Part shown: one piece after another, positions 55,873 through 63,194 of the stretch | Layout: each line of letters starts with the position of its first letter | How positions within the stretch are numbered: position 1 is the stretch's first letter | DNA from: Roseateles violae | GTDB lineage: Bacteria; Pseudomonadota; Gammaproteobacteria; Burkholderiales; Burkholderiaceae_C | Assembly: GCF_030410485.1 (NCBI RefSeq) | Contig: NZ_JAUHHC010000002.1 | Location: 1-64,000 of the forward strand | Length of the DNA stretch: 64,000 nt | Direction: 5' to 3' | The notes under the pieces: generated by a model | Seen by the model: the letters and a program-made list of their open reading frames with translations, nothing else | Database searches by the model: none | What the model was told of the DNA's origin: nothing | Program-made: the position numbers and the translations under genes

Positions 55873-56919
55873 GTGCCGCCCTTCCGTCTCTGCCTCGTCG
55901 TGATCGCGCGCGACGAGGCGCCGCGCATCGCGCGCCTGCTCGATAGCCTGCGACCCTGGGTCGACGAGATGCTGGTGCTGGACACCGGCTCGGTCGACGC
56001 GACGCCGCAGATCGCCGCCGCCCATGGCGCCCGGGTCGAGCATTTCCGCTGGTGCGAGGACTTCTCGGCCGCGCGCAACCGCGCGCTGGAACTGGCCGCG
56101 GCCGACTGGCATCTGGTGCTCGATGCCGAGGAATGGTTGATCGCCGGCGGCGAGACGCTGCAGGCCTTGCGCGAGCTGCCACCCGATTTCGTCGGCTGCC
56201 TGTCCCTGCGTGACGAATTTCACGACGAGGGCCAGCGCCGCGAGGTCTCGCAATGGCTCAGCCGCCTGCTGCCCGGCGCCGTCCGCTATGCCGGCCGGGT
56301 GCACGAACAGCCGCAGCACCGCCTGGCGCTGCGCCAGCTCGAGCTGCTGATCGGCCACGACGGCTATCAACCCGAGCGCCTGGCCGCCAAGCAGGGCCGC
56401 AATCGCGCGCTGCTGCTGCAGGCGCTGCAGGCCGCGCCCGGCGATGCCTATCTGCACTACCAGCTGGGCAAGGATTGCGCGGTCTATGAGGAGCATGAGC
56501 CGGCCGAGGCGGCCTTTGCCCGCGCGGCCGAGCTGGCGCCGGACGATGCGCCCTGGTGGACCGATCTGGTCGTGCGCCGCATCTTCGGCCTGAAACGCCT
56601 GAAGCGGCACGAGGCGGCGATCGCCTTTGCCGAGCCGCAGATGCTGCGCTGCGCCGAATCGCCCGATTTCTTCTTTGCGCTGGGCGATCTGCTGCTCGAT
56701 TTCGCCGCCGACGAACCGGCGCGCGGCGAGGCGCTGCTGCCGCTGATCGAGCAGGCCTGGCGCGCCTGCCTGGACCTGGGCGAGCGCCCCGAGCAGGCCG
56801 GCGCCGTTGCCGGCCGCGGCAGCCATCTGGCCGCGCGCAACCTGGCCCTGCTGCTGGACGCCACCGGCCGGGAGGCCGAGGCGAGCGCGCTGCGCGCCGC
56901 CCATCCGCGGCCAGCCTGA
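55873..56919 (+). CDS. Family 2 glycosyltransferase with TPR-like C-terminal part
   Basis: A 348-residue protein between the two flhDC copies. The N-terminal GT-A domain starts with LCLVVIARDEAPRIARLLDSL and has DTGSVDATPQIA and LVLDAEEW, where the aspartates bind sugar nucleotide and metal. The C-terminal half is helical with TPR-like repeats (GDAYLHYQLGKD, AEAAFARAAEL). GTG at 55873 is the start nearest the beginning of the fold. In related bacteria a glycosyltransferase often sits between flhC and motA, so flagellin glycosylation is a reasonable but unproven inference. Confidence 0.8.
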   Translation: MPPFRLCLVVIARDEAPRIARLLDSLRPWVDEMLVLDTGSVDATPQIAAAHGARVEHFRWCEDFSAARNRALELAAADWHLVLDAEEWLIAGGETLQALRELPPDFVGCLSLRDEFHDEGQRREVSQWLSRLLPGAVRYAGRVHEQPQHRLALRQLELLIGHDGYQPERLAAKQGRNRALLLQALQAAPGDAYLHYQLGKDCAVYEEHEPAEAAFARAAELAPDDAPWWTDLVVRRIFGLKRLKRHEAAIAFAEPQMLRCAESPDFFFALGDLLLDFAADEPARGEALLPLIEQAWRACLDLGERPEQAGAVAGRGSHLAARNLALLLDATGREAEASALRAAHPRPA

Positions 56920-56979
56920 CAGACCGGCGCCCCCTCCTCCATCGCCGGAATTGGGGCGCTGCGGCGGTTCAACAGCGGC

Positions 56980-57050
56980 TTTGTAGGAAGTTGCCTGACA
57001 AGGCCGACGGAAGAAGGGGGACTGAAGCGACGGAATTGGCCCGATGTTGG
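56980..57050 (+). promoter_or_regulatory. Upstream region of flhDC copy 2
   Basis: Aligned without gaps to 54721-54791 but clearly diverged (about 65-70 percent identical). It would be the promoter region of the second flhDC operon, so the two operons could respond to different signals. Confidence 0.55.
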
Positions 57051-57120
57051 GGATCAATTCGGCTCTTCACAATTCGTTCCACGTTGAGACGCAACGAGCG
57101 AACGAATCAGGAGCCGCCCC

Positions 57121-57444
57121 ATGAACGCAGACCAGATCCTTGCCGAAATCCGTGAAGCCAATCTGTCGTACCTGATGCTGGCGCAAAGCCTGATCCGCAG
57201 CGACCGCGAGCAGGCGCTGTACCGCCTGGGCATCTCGGAGGACACGGCGACGCTGATCGGCACGCTGAGCCCGGCCCAGATGATGAAGATCGCCTCGGGC
57301 AACACCTTGCTGTGCCGCTTCCGCATGGACGACGACCTGGTCTGGGGCCTGCTGACCAGCCACGGCAAGACCGCGGCCAACGACAGCGTGTCGCGTCTTC
57401 ATGCTTCCATCCTGATGGCCGGCCGCCACGCCGAAGCCGCCTGA
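57121..57444 (+). CDS. flhD: Flagellar transcriptional activator FlhD (copy 2)
   Basis: Encodes the same 107 residues as the copy at 54862, from the same ribosome binding site and leader. Only the promoter region further upstream differs. It probably makes a fully functional FlhD, doubling gene dose or adding a second mode of control. Confidence 0.95.
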   Translation: MNADQILAEIREANLSYLMLAQSLIRSDREQALYRLGISEDTATLIGTLSPAQMMKIASGNTLLCRFRMDDDLVWGLLTSHGKTAANDSVSRLHASILMAGRHAEAA

Positions 57445-57463
57445 ACTGTTGACCCCCGGTCAT

Positions 57464-57549
57464 GCGGGTACGCATGACCCGCCCCCGAGGGGCGCGAGTC
57501 CCTGGACTCGCAAAGGCGGGGCCGCTTGGGAGCGGCCCGGCGCTGGCCC
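57464..57549 (+). repeat. Dispersed GC-rich repeat in the flhD-flhC spacer (copy 2)
   Basis: Identical to 55205-55290, with the core CTTGGGAGCGGCCCGGCGCT at 57525-57544. Confidence 0.7.
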
Positions 57550-57583
57550 CGCAAACACCGAATACCGACCGAGACACTCCACC

Positions 57584-58120
57584 ATGCGCAACAAGAGCAT
57601 CCTGACCGAAGCCAAGCAGATCGAACGTGCGGTGACCCTGATCAATCTGGGTGCGCGGCTGCAGGTGCTGGAGTCGGAGACGGACCTCAGCTACGAGCGT
57701 CTGCTGCGCCTCTATAAGGAGGTCTCGGGCAAAAGCCCCAGCAAGGGCCAGCTGCCGTTCTCGACCGACTGGTTCATGACCTGGCAGCCGAACATCCATG
57801 CCTCGCTGTTCCTGAACGTGCACGAGTACCTGAACAAGGTGGCCGAGATGGACGAGATCGACACGGTGATCAAGGCCTACCAGCTGTACCAGGAGCAGAC
57901 CAAGGCGCAGGGCCTGGAGGATCTGCTGAGCGTCACGCGGGCCTGGCGCCTGGTGAAGTTCGTGGACAACGGCATGCTGACGATGACCAAGTGCAGCAAG
58001 TGCGGTGGGCATTTCGTCACGCATCCGCACGAGATCGCGCGCCACTATGTGTGCGGCCTGTGCAACCCGCCGGCGCGTGCCGGCAAGGGCCGCGCCGCCG
58101 GCGCCATCCAGATGCACTGA
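57584..58120 (+). CDS. flhC: Flagellar transcriptional activator FlhC (copy 2)
   Basis: Encodes the same 178 residues as the copy at 55325, including the four zinc cysteines. It is followed after 23 bases by a membrane-anchored methyltransferase gene rather than the glycosyltransferase gene that follows copy 1. Confidence 0.95.
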   Translation: MRNKSILTEAKQIERAVTLINLGARLQVLESETDLSYERLLRLYKEVSGKSPSKGQLPFSTDWFMTWQPNIHASLFLNVHEYLNKVAEMDEIDTVIKAYQLYQEQTKAQGLEDLLSVTRAWRLVKFVDNGMLTMTKCSKCGGHFVTHPHEIARHYVCGLCNPPARAGKGRAAGAIQMH

Positions 58121-58143
58121 TCAATAAGCAGCGGGAGCGCGCG

Positions 58144-58953
58144 ATGTTCTTGCCGACGCGCTGGCCGCTGCCCGCCTTGCTCGGCTGGGCCGCCGCCTGG
58201 CTGCTGTTCAGCGCCTTGCGCGCCGTCGATGTCGAAGCCGGCTGGGCGCTGACCGCCGCGGCCCTGCTCGGCGCGGGCCTGGCCCTGCTGCAGGCGCAGC
58301 GCTGGCGCCGGCTGATCGTCGCGCTGGGATTCCCTCTTTCCGTCTTGATCAATGGTACCGGCAGCGCCATGCCGGCCTGGACCTGGCTGCTGCCGCTGGC
58401 CCTGCTGGCCCTGGTCTACCCGCGCCGCAGCTGGGGCGACGCCCCGCTATTCCCCAGTCCCGCCGGTGCGCTGGCGCGGCTGGCCGAGCTGGCGCCGCTG
58501 CCGGCCGGCGCCACCGTGCTCGACGCCGGCTGTGGCTTGGGCCATGGCCTGCGCGAATTGCGCCGCGCCTATCCGGCGGCGCGCATCGAAGGCATCGAAT
58601 GGAGCGGCCTGCTGGCGCTGCTGGCGCGGCTTCGCTGCCGCTGGGCGCATATCGCGCGCGGCGATCTGTGGGCACAGCACTGGTCGCGTTTCGATCTGGT
58701 CTATGTCTTCCAGCGCCCCGAAACGATGGCGCGCATCTGGGTCAAGGCCGAGGCCCAGCTGCGGCCGGGCGCCTGGTTGGTCAGCCTGGACTTCGCGGTG
58801 CCGGCGCTGCAGCCGCTGCATGCGCTGGAACTGGGCGGCGGCCATCGCCTGTGGATTTACTACAAGGCGGCGAAGACGGTGCAGATGCAGCGATCGAGCC
58901 CGCGCGAGCGACGGCACACTCAAGACCGTCGATTCTCGGCCGATATGGGCTGA
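58144..58953 (+). CDS. Membrane-anchored class I SAM-dependent methyltransferase
   Basis: A 269-residue protein. About 100 N-terminal residues hold three or four hydrophobic segments (LPALLGWAAAWLLFSAL, ALTAAALLGAGLALL, TWLLPLALLALVY). The C-terminal half is a Rossmann methyltransferase with VLDAGCGLGHGL for SAM binding and FDLVYVFQRPETM. GGAG lies 6 bases before the ATG. It is placed between flhC copy 2 and motA, and the sigma-28 promoter of motA lies inside its last codons. The substrate is unknown; a lipid, quinone or flagellar target are all possible. Confidence 0.75.
   Translation: MFLPTRWPLPALLGWAAAWLLFSALRAVDVEAGWALTAAALLGAGLALLQAQRWRRLIVALGFPLSVLINGTGSAMPAWTWLLPLALLALVYPRRSWGDAPLFPSPAGALARLAELAPLPAGATVLDAGCGLGHGLRELRRAYPAARIEGIEWSGLLALLARLRCRWAHIARGDLWAQHWSRFDLVYVFQRPETMARIWVKAEAQLRPGAWLVSLDFAVPALQPLHALELGGGHRLWIYYKAAKTVQMQRSSPRERRHTQDRRFSADMG
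58920..58946 (+). promoter_or_regulatory. Sigma-28 (FliA) promoter for motA
   Basis: TCAAGACC, an 11-base spacer and GCCGATAT match the sigma-28 consensus (-10 box 7 of 8). It lies inside the end of the methyltransferase gene, 29 bases before the motA ATG, and should drive motAB-cheYZ. Confidence 0.75.
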
Positions 58954-58974
58954 GTACCCCTTTCAAGAAACACC

Positions 58975-59832
58975 ATGTTTGTCATCATCGGCTGGGCCAT
59001 CTTGATGGTCTGCATCTTCGGCGTGTTCGTGGCGCACGGCGGCAATATCGGCGTGATCCTGCACGCCCTGCCGTTCGAGCTGATCACGATCTTCGGCGCG
59101 GCCGGTGGCGCCTTCCTGGTCAACAACCAGATGAAGGTGGTGAAGGCGACCATGGGCGGCCTGGGCCGCTGCTTCAAGGGCGGCAAGTTCAGCAAGGCCC
59201 GCTATATGGAGCTGCTGGCCCTGCTCTACGACATCCTGCAGAAGGCGCGCAAGGAAGGCCTGATGTCGATCGAGAAGGATGTCGACGATCCGCACAGCTC
59301 GGCGCTGTTCCAGAAATACCCGACGGTCGGCACCGACCACCATGTGACCGAATTCATCACCGACTACCTGCGCATGATGGTGTCGGGCAATCTGAACGCG
59401 CACGAGATCGAATCGCTGATGGACAGCGAGATCGAGACCCACCACCAGGAAGAGCATGCGGCCGTGGCCGCGCTGCAGCGCCTGGCCGGCGGCCTGCCGG
59501 CCTTCGGCATCGTCGCGGCGGTGCTGGGCGTCGTCAACACCATGGGCTCGGTCGGCCAGCCGCCGGCGGTGCTGGGCGGCATGATCGGCTCGGCCCTGGT
59601 CGGCACCTTCCTCGGCATTCTCCTGGCCTACGGCTTCGCCGAGCCGCTGGCCGGCCTGCTCGAGCAGAAGGTCGAGGACGCCGGCAAGGAACTGCAATGC
59701 ATCAAGACGACCTTGCTGGCCAGCATGCAGGGCTATGCGCCGCAGGTCGCGATCGAGTTCGGCCGCAAAGTTCTCTATTCCGGTGATCGCCCCTCGTTCA
59801 GCGAGCTCGAAGGCCACGTGAAGAAGAAGTAA
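58975..59832 (+). CDS. motA: Flagellar motor stator protein MotA
   Basis: A 285-residue inner membrane protein of normal length, with four membrane helices (two near residues 3-50, two near 170-220) and a large cytoplasmic loop that meets FliG. The conserved GGLPAFGIVAAVLGVVNTM and GTFLGILLAYGFAEPL segments carry the prolines that line the proton path. It starts 21 bases after the methyltransferase stop and is followed by motB after 3 bases. Confidence 0.97.
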   Translation: MFVIIGWAILMVCIFGVFVAHGGNIGVILHALPFELITIFGAAGGAFLVNNQMKVVKATMGGLGRCFKGGKFSKARYMELLALLYDILQKARKEGLMSIEKDVDDPHSSALFQKYPTVGTDHHVTEFITDYLRMMVSGNLNAHEIESLMDSEIETHHQEEHAAVAALQRLAGGLPAFGIVAAVLGVVNTMGSVGQPPAVLGGMIGSALVGTFLGILLAYGFAEPLAGLLEQKVEDAGKELQCIKTTLLASMQGYAPQVAIEFGRKVLYSGDRPSFSELEGHVKKK

Positions 59833-59835
59833 GTC

Positions 59836-60789
59836 ATGGCCGGCGATTCCAAGAAACTGCAACCGATCATCATCAAGCGCGTCAAGAAGGGCGGCCATGC
59901 CGCCCATGGCGGCGCCTGGAAGATTGCCTATGCCGACTTCGTGACGGCGATGATGGCCTTCTTCCTCTTGATGTGGCTGCTCGGCTCGACCACCGAGGGC
60001 GACAAGAAGGGCATTGCCGACTTCTTCGCCTCGCCGCTGAAGGTGGCGCTGTCGGGCGGTTCGGGCTCGGGCGACTCCTCGCATGTGGTCAGGGGCGGTG
60101 GCCTGGACCTGACGCGCCAGACCGGCCAGGTCAAGGCCGGCGAGATCGAGTCGCGCCGCGCCGCCATCAATCTGCGCGCGCTGAAGGAAGAACAGCGCCG
60201 CGCCGAGCGCACCCGGCTGCAGGAGCTGAAGAAGAAGGTCGAGGAGGTGCTGGCCAACAACCCGCGCCTGGCCTCGCTGGGCGGCCAGATCCGCCTGGAC
60301 ATGACCAAGGAAGGTCTGCGCATCCAGATCGTCGACGAGAACAACCGGCCGATGTTCGACAGCGGCAGCGCCGTCGTGAAGCCCTATATGCGCGAGCTCT
60401 TGCGCGAGCTCGGCGCCGTGCTGGCCGAGGTGCCGAACCGGCTGACCCTGGAGGGCCACACCGACGCCCAGGCCTTCCCGGGCGGCGAGCGCGGCTACAG
60501 CAACTGGGAGCTGTCGGCCGATCGCGCCAATGCCTCGCGGCGCGAACTGATCGCCGGCGGCCTGCCCGATGCGCGCATGCTGCGCGTGCAGGGTCTGGCC
60601 GCCTCCAAGCTGCTGGAAGCCCAGCAACCCGAGAGTCCCGTCAATCGGCGCATCAGCATCATCGTGATGAACCGCGACGCGGAGGACGCAGTGCTGAAGA
60701 ATTTCACGGACGAGCAGGACTCGTCCGAGCCGGGGCCGGCAGAGGCCACGAAAATTTCTTCATCAAGTTCTGCCCCGAATCTCCGATAA
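59836..60789 (+). CDS. motB: Flagellar motor stator protein MotB
   Basis: A 317-residue stator protein. The single membrane helix carries the proton-binding aspartate D34 in AYADFVTAMMAFFLLMW. The C-terminal OmpA-like peptidoglycan-binding domain has LEGHTDAQAF and NWELSADRANASRR. It anchors the stator to the cell wall. Proton rather than sodium use is likely from similarity to enteric MotB, but is not proven. Confidence 0.97.
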   Translation: MAGDSKKLQPIIIKRVKKGGHAAHGGAWKIAYADFVTAMMAFFLLMWLLGSTTEGDKKGIADFFASPLKVALSGGSGSGDSSHVVRGGGLDLTRQTGQVKAGEIESRRAAINLRALKEEQRRAERTRLQELKKKVEEVLANNPRLASLGGQIRLDMTKEGLRIQIVDENNRPMFDSGSAVVKPYMRELLRELGAVLAEVPNRLTLEGHTDAQAFPGGERGYSNWELSADRANASRRELIAGGLPDARMLRVQGLAASKLLEAQQPESPVNRRISIIVMNRDAEDAVLKNFTDEQDSSEPGPAEATKISSSSSAPNLR

Positions 60790-60817
60790 GACCCTCTAGC
60801 CCCCTGCGAGGAATGCA

Positions 60818-61210
60818 ATGAGCACTGAAATGAAATTCTTGGTTGTCGACGACTTCTCGACCATGCGCCGCATCGTCCGCGGCCTGCTGAAAGAGATCGG
60901 CTACAACAACTGCGAGGAAGCGGAAGACGGCGTCGAGGCGCTGAACATGCTCAAGCAGTCCAAGTACGACTTCGTCGTCAGCGACATCAATATGCCGAAC
61001 ATGACCGGCTTCGAGCTGCTGAAGGCGATCAAGGAGGACGCAAACCTCAAGCACCTGCCGGTGCTGATGGTGACCGCCGAAGCGCGCAAGGAAGATATCG
61101 TGCTGGCCGCCCAGAGTGGCGCCGCCGGCTATATCGTCAAGCCCTTCACCAAGGCGACGCTGGAGGAGAAGGTTCAGAAGATCATGCAGAAGCTGGCCGC
61201 TGCGGCCTGA
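60818..61210 (+). CDS. cheY: Chemotaxis response regulator CheY (canonical, next to cheZ)
   Basis: A 130-residue receiver closely resembling E. coli CheY. D11, D12, D56 (phospho-acceptor), T86 and K108 are all in place. It should bind FliM and switch rotation. It follows motB by 28 bases and precedes cheZ by 12 bases, so it is the motor-facing CheY of the two in the window. Confidence 0.97.
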   Translation: MSTEMKFLVVDDFSTMRRIVRGLLKEIGYNNCEEAEDGVEALNMLKQSKYDFVVSDINMPNMTGFELLKAIKEDANLKHLPVLMVTAEARKEDIVLAAQSGAAGYIVKPFTKATLEEKVQKIMQKLAAAA

Positions 61211-61222
61211 TCGGAGGCCAGC

Positions 61223-61858
61223 ATGAAGATGGAAGAACTGGCCAGGCTGAGCGCGAGCTCGGAGCCGCTGATCGTCTCGCCCGAGGTGTTCCAGCAGATC
61301 GGCACGATCACCCGCGTGCTGCACGACACCATGCAGCAACTGGGCGTGATGCCCAAGCTGCAGCTGGCGACCGACGGCCTGCCCGATGCGCGCAGCCGCC
61401 TCAGCTACATCGCCAACAAGACCGCCGAGGCCGCCAACAAGGTGCTGAACTCGGTCGACCAGGCCAAGGCCGACCACGCGCAGATCACGAATGCGACCAA
61501 TGCGATGGCCGCCGCCATCGTGGCCGACCCGGTGCGCGCGGTCGCCAGCGGCGCGGTGATGAACTTCGTCAAGGAAATCGAGACGCGTACCGCGCGCATC
61601 GACGGCCACCTGACCGACATCATGATGTCGCAGGACTTCCATGACCTGACCGGTCAGGTCGTCGCCAAGGTCGTGACCCTGGCCAACGATCTGGAGGACA
61701 GCCTGGTCAAGCTGCTGGTCTCGGTCGTGCCGCCCGAGCAGCGCGAGAAGGTCGACCCCAACATCCTGCAGGGCCCGGTCGTCAACCCGGAAGGCCGCAC
61801 CGACGTCGTCGCCAACCAGGGCGAGGTCGACGATCTGCTGGCCAGCCTGGGCTTCTGA
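61223..61858 (+). CDS. cheZ: CheY phosphatase CheZ
   Basis: A 211-residue helical protein of normal CheZ length. The catalytic motif is QDFHDLTGQ with D141 and Q145, and the C-terminal CheY-binding tail is EVDDLLASLGF. It speeds loss of phosphate from CheY. It ends the motAB-cheYZ transcript ahead of a strong terminator. Confidence 0.97.
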   Translation: MKMEELARLSASSEPLIVSPEVFQQIGTITRVLHDTMQQLGVMPKLQLATDGLPDARSRLSYIANKTAEAANKVLNSVDQAKADHAQITNATNAMAAAIVADPVRAVASGAVMNFVKEIETRTARIDGHLTDIMMSQDFHDLTGQVVAKVVTLANDLEDSLVKLLVSVVPPEQREKVDPNILQGPVVNPEGRTDVVANQGEVDDLLASLGF

Positions 61859-61879
61859 GCCCGGCCCGCCCGCTGAACA

Positions 61880-61903
61880 ACCCGCCGCCGGCGGGTTTTT
61901 TTC
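61880..61903 (+). terminator. Rho-independent terminator after cheZ
   Basis: CCCGCC and GGCGGG form a stem with a GCC loop followed by seven T. It lies 22 bases after the cheZ stop. Confidence 0.9.
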
Positions 61904-61933
61904 TGGCCGCGCCAGGGCCGAGAAACGGCCTGT

Positions 61934-61956
61934 TTAAGCCCGCTTATCCGGCTTAA
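61934..61956. promoter_or_regulatory. Inverted repeat upstream of flhB
   Basis: TTAAGCC, a 9-base spacer and GGCTTAA form an exact inverted repeat about 60 bases before the flhB ATG, in a locally AT-rich patch. It could be an operator for the flhBA operon; it does not match the FlhDC box as I know it. Confidence 0.4.
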
Positions 61957-62015
61957 GTCCGCGGCCCCTCCGGCCAACAATGCCGCCACGGGCATCCGCC
62001 CGCGCACGCATTGCC

Positions 62016-63194
62016 ATGGCCGACCAAGACGCACAGGATCGCAACTTACCGGCCTCAGCCAAGAAGATCGAGAGATCTCGGGCCGAGGGCCAGCTGCCGC
62101 GTTCCCGCGATCTGCCGCATTTCGCGATGATGGTGGCCGGCGGCGCGATCCTGAGCGTCGGCGGCCCGGAGATCGTCGACTCGCTGCAGCAGATGCTCAG
62201 CGCCGGCCTGCGCTTCGACGCGCAGCAGCTGGCGCAGAGCGGCTTCATGGGCGAGCGCCTGGCCGAGCTGACCCTGCGCTTCCTGATGGTGATGGGGCCG
62301 ATCAGCGCCGTGCTGGTGGCCGTCGCTCTGGCCAGCCATCTGGCCTCGGGCGGCTGGAACTGGACGATGAAGCCGCTGGCGCCCAAGTTCTCGCACCTGA
62401 ATCCGCTCACCGGCTTCGGCCGCCTGTTCAGCGGCCAGGGCCTGGGCACCGCGCTGAAGGCGGTCGCGCTGGCCCTGGTGCTGGGCGCCGTCGGCGCCAT
62501 GGTGCTGAAGAACCGCATCGCCAGCTTCGTCGGCATCATGTCGGTGCCGCTGCCGGCCGCGCTGGCCTATGCCGGCCAGCAGCTGATGGGCGGCCTGATG
62601 CTGCTGGCCATCGCGCTGGCCCTGTTCGCCGCCATTGACGTGCCGCTGCAGCGCCAGCTCTGGCTGCGCCGTCTGAAGATGACGCGCGAAGAGGCCAAGC
62701 AGGAGATGAAGGAGGTCGAGGGCAATATCGAGGTCAAGGCCAAGATGCGCGCCAAGATGCGCGAGATGGCCAAGCGCCGCATGCTGGCCGCCGTGCCCAG
62801 CGCCGACCTGGTGGTGATGAACCCGACCCACTATGCGGTCGCGCTGAAGTACGAAGAGGGCGGCATGGCCGCCCCCAAGGTGGTCGCCAAGGGTGCCGAC
62901 CTCTTGGCAATGAAGATCCGCGACCTCGCCAAGGACTCCAAGGTGCCGGTGCTGCAGTCGCCGGTGCTGGCGCGTGCGCTTTATGCGCATGCCGAGCTGG
63001 ACCGCGAAATCCCGGCCGTGCTGTTTGCCGCCGTGGCGCAGGTGCTGGCCTATGTCTACCAGCTGAAGGCGGCGATGGCCGGCCGTGGCGCGATGCCCTC
63101 GCAGCCCGATCCGGTGGTGCCGCCCGAACTCGATCCGCACAACAAGCCGGGCCATGCCGAAGGGCAAGCCGCGGCCGGGGATGACCAAGAATGA
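62016..63194 (+). CDS. flhB: Flagellar export switch protein FlhB
   Basis: A 392-residue inner membrane protein. Four membrane helices lie in the first 210 residues. The cytoplasmic domain contains the autocleavage motif N269-P-T-H, at the same position as in enteric FlhB, after a long charged linker helix. Cleavage switches export from hook to filament proteins. The ATG at 62016 gives the usual [19 protein letters not shown] start. It overlaps flhA by four bases. Confidence 0.97.
   Translation: MADQDAQDRNLPASAKKIERSRAEGQLPRSRDLPHFAMMVAGGAILSVGGPEIVDSLQQMLSAGLRFDAQQLAQSGFMGERLAELTLRFLMVMGPISAVLVAVALASHLASGGWNWTMKPLAPKFSHLNPLTGFGRLFSGQGLGTALKAVALALVLGAVGAMVLKNRIASFVGIMSVPLPAALAYAGQQLMGGLMLLAIALALFAAIDVPLQRQLWLRRLKMTREEAKQEMKEVEGNIEVKAKMRAKMREMAKRRMLAAVPSADLVVMNPTHYAVALKYEEGGMAAPKVVAKGADLLAMKIRDLAKDSKVPVLQSPVLARALYAHAELDREIPAVLFAAVAQVLAYVYQLKAAMAGRGAMPSQPDPVVPPELDPHNKPGHAEGQAAAGDDQE

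Larger units (their letters stand above)
57051..58120 (+). repeat. Direct repeat of 1,070 bp carrying flhDC, copy 2
   Basis: Second copy of 54792-55861 at +2,259 bases, with no difference noticed. It begins in the untranslated leader and ends on the flhC stop codon; the bases after it are unrelated in the two copies. Confidence 0.95.

Noticed and set aside
54792-58120. The flhDC duplication as a simple assembly error
   Set aside because: Unique, different genes follow each copy, and the homologous upstream regions differ at about 30 percent of positions, which a misassembly would not create. Long reads are still needed to be sure.
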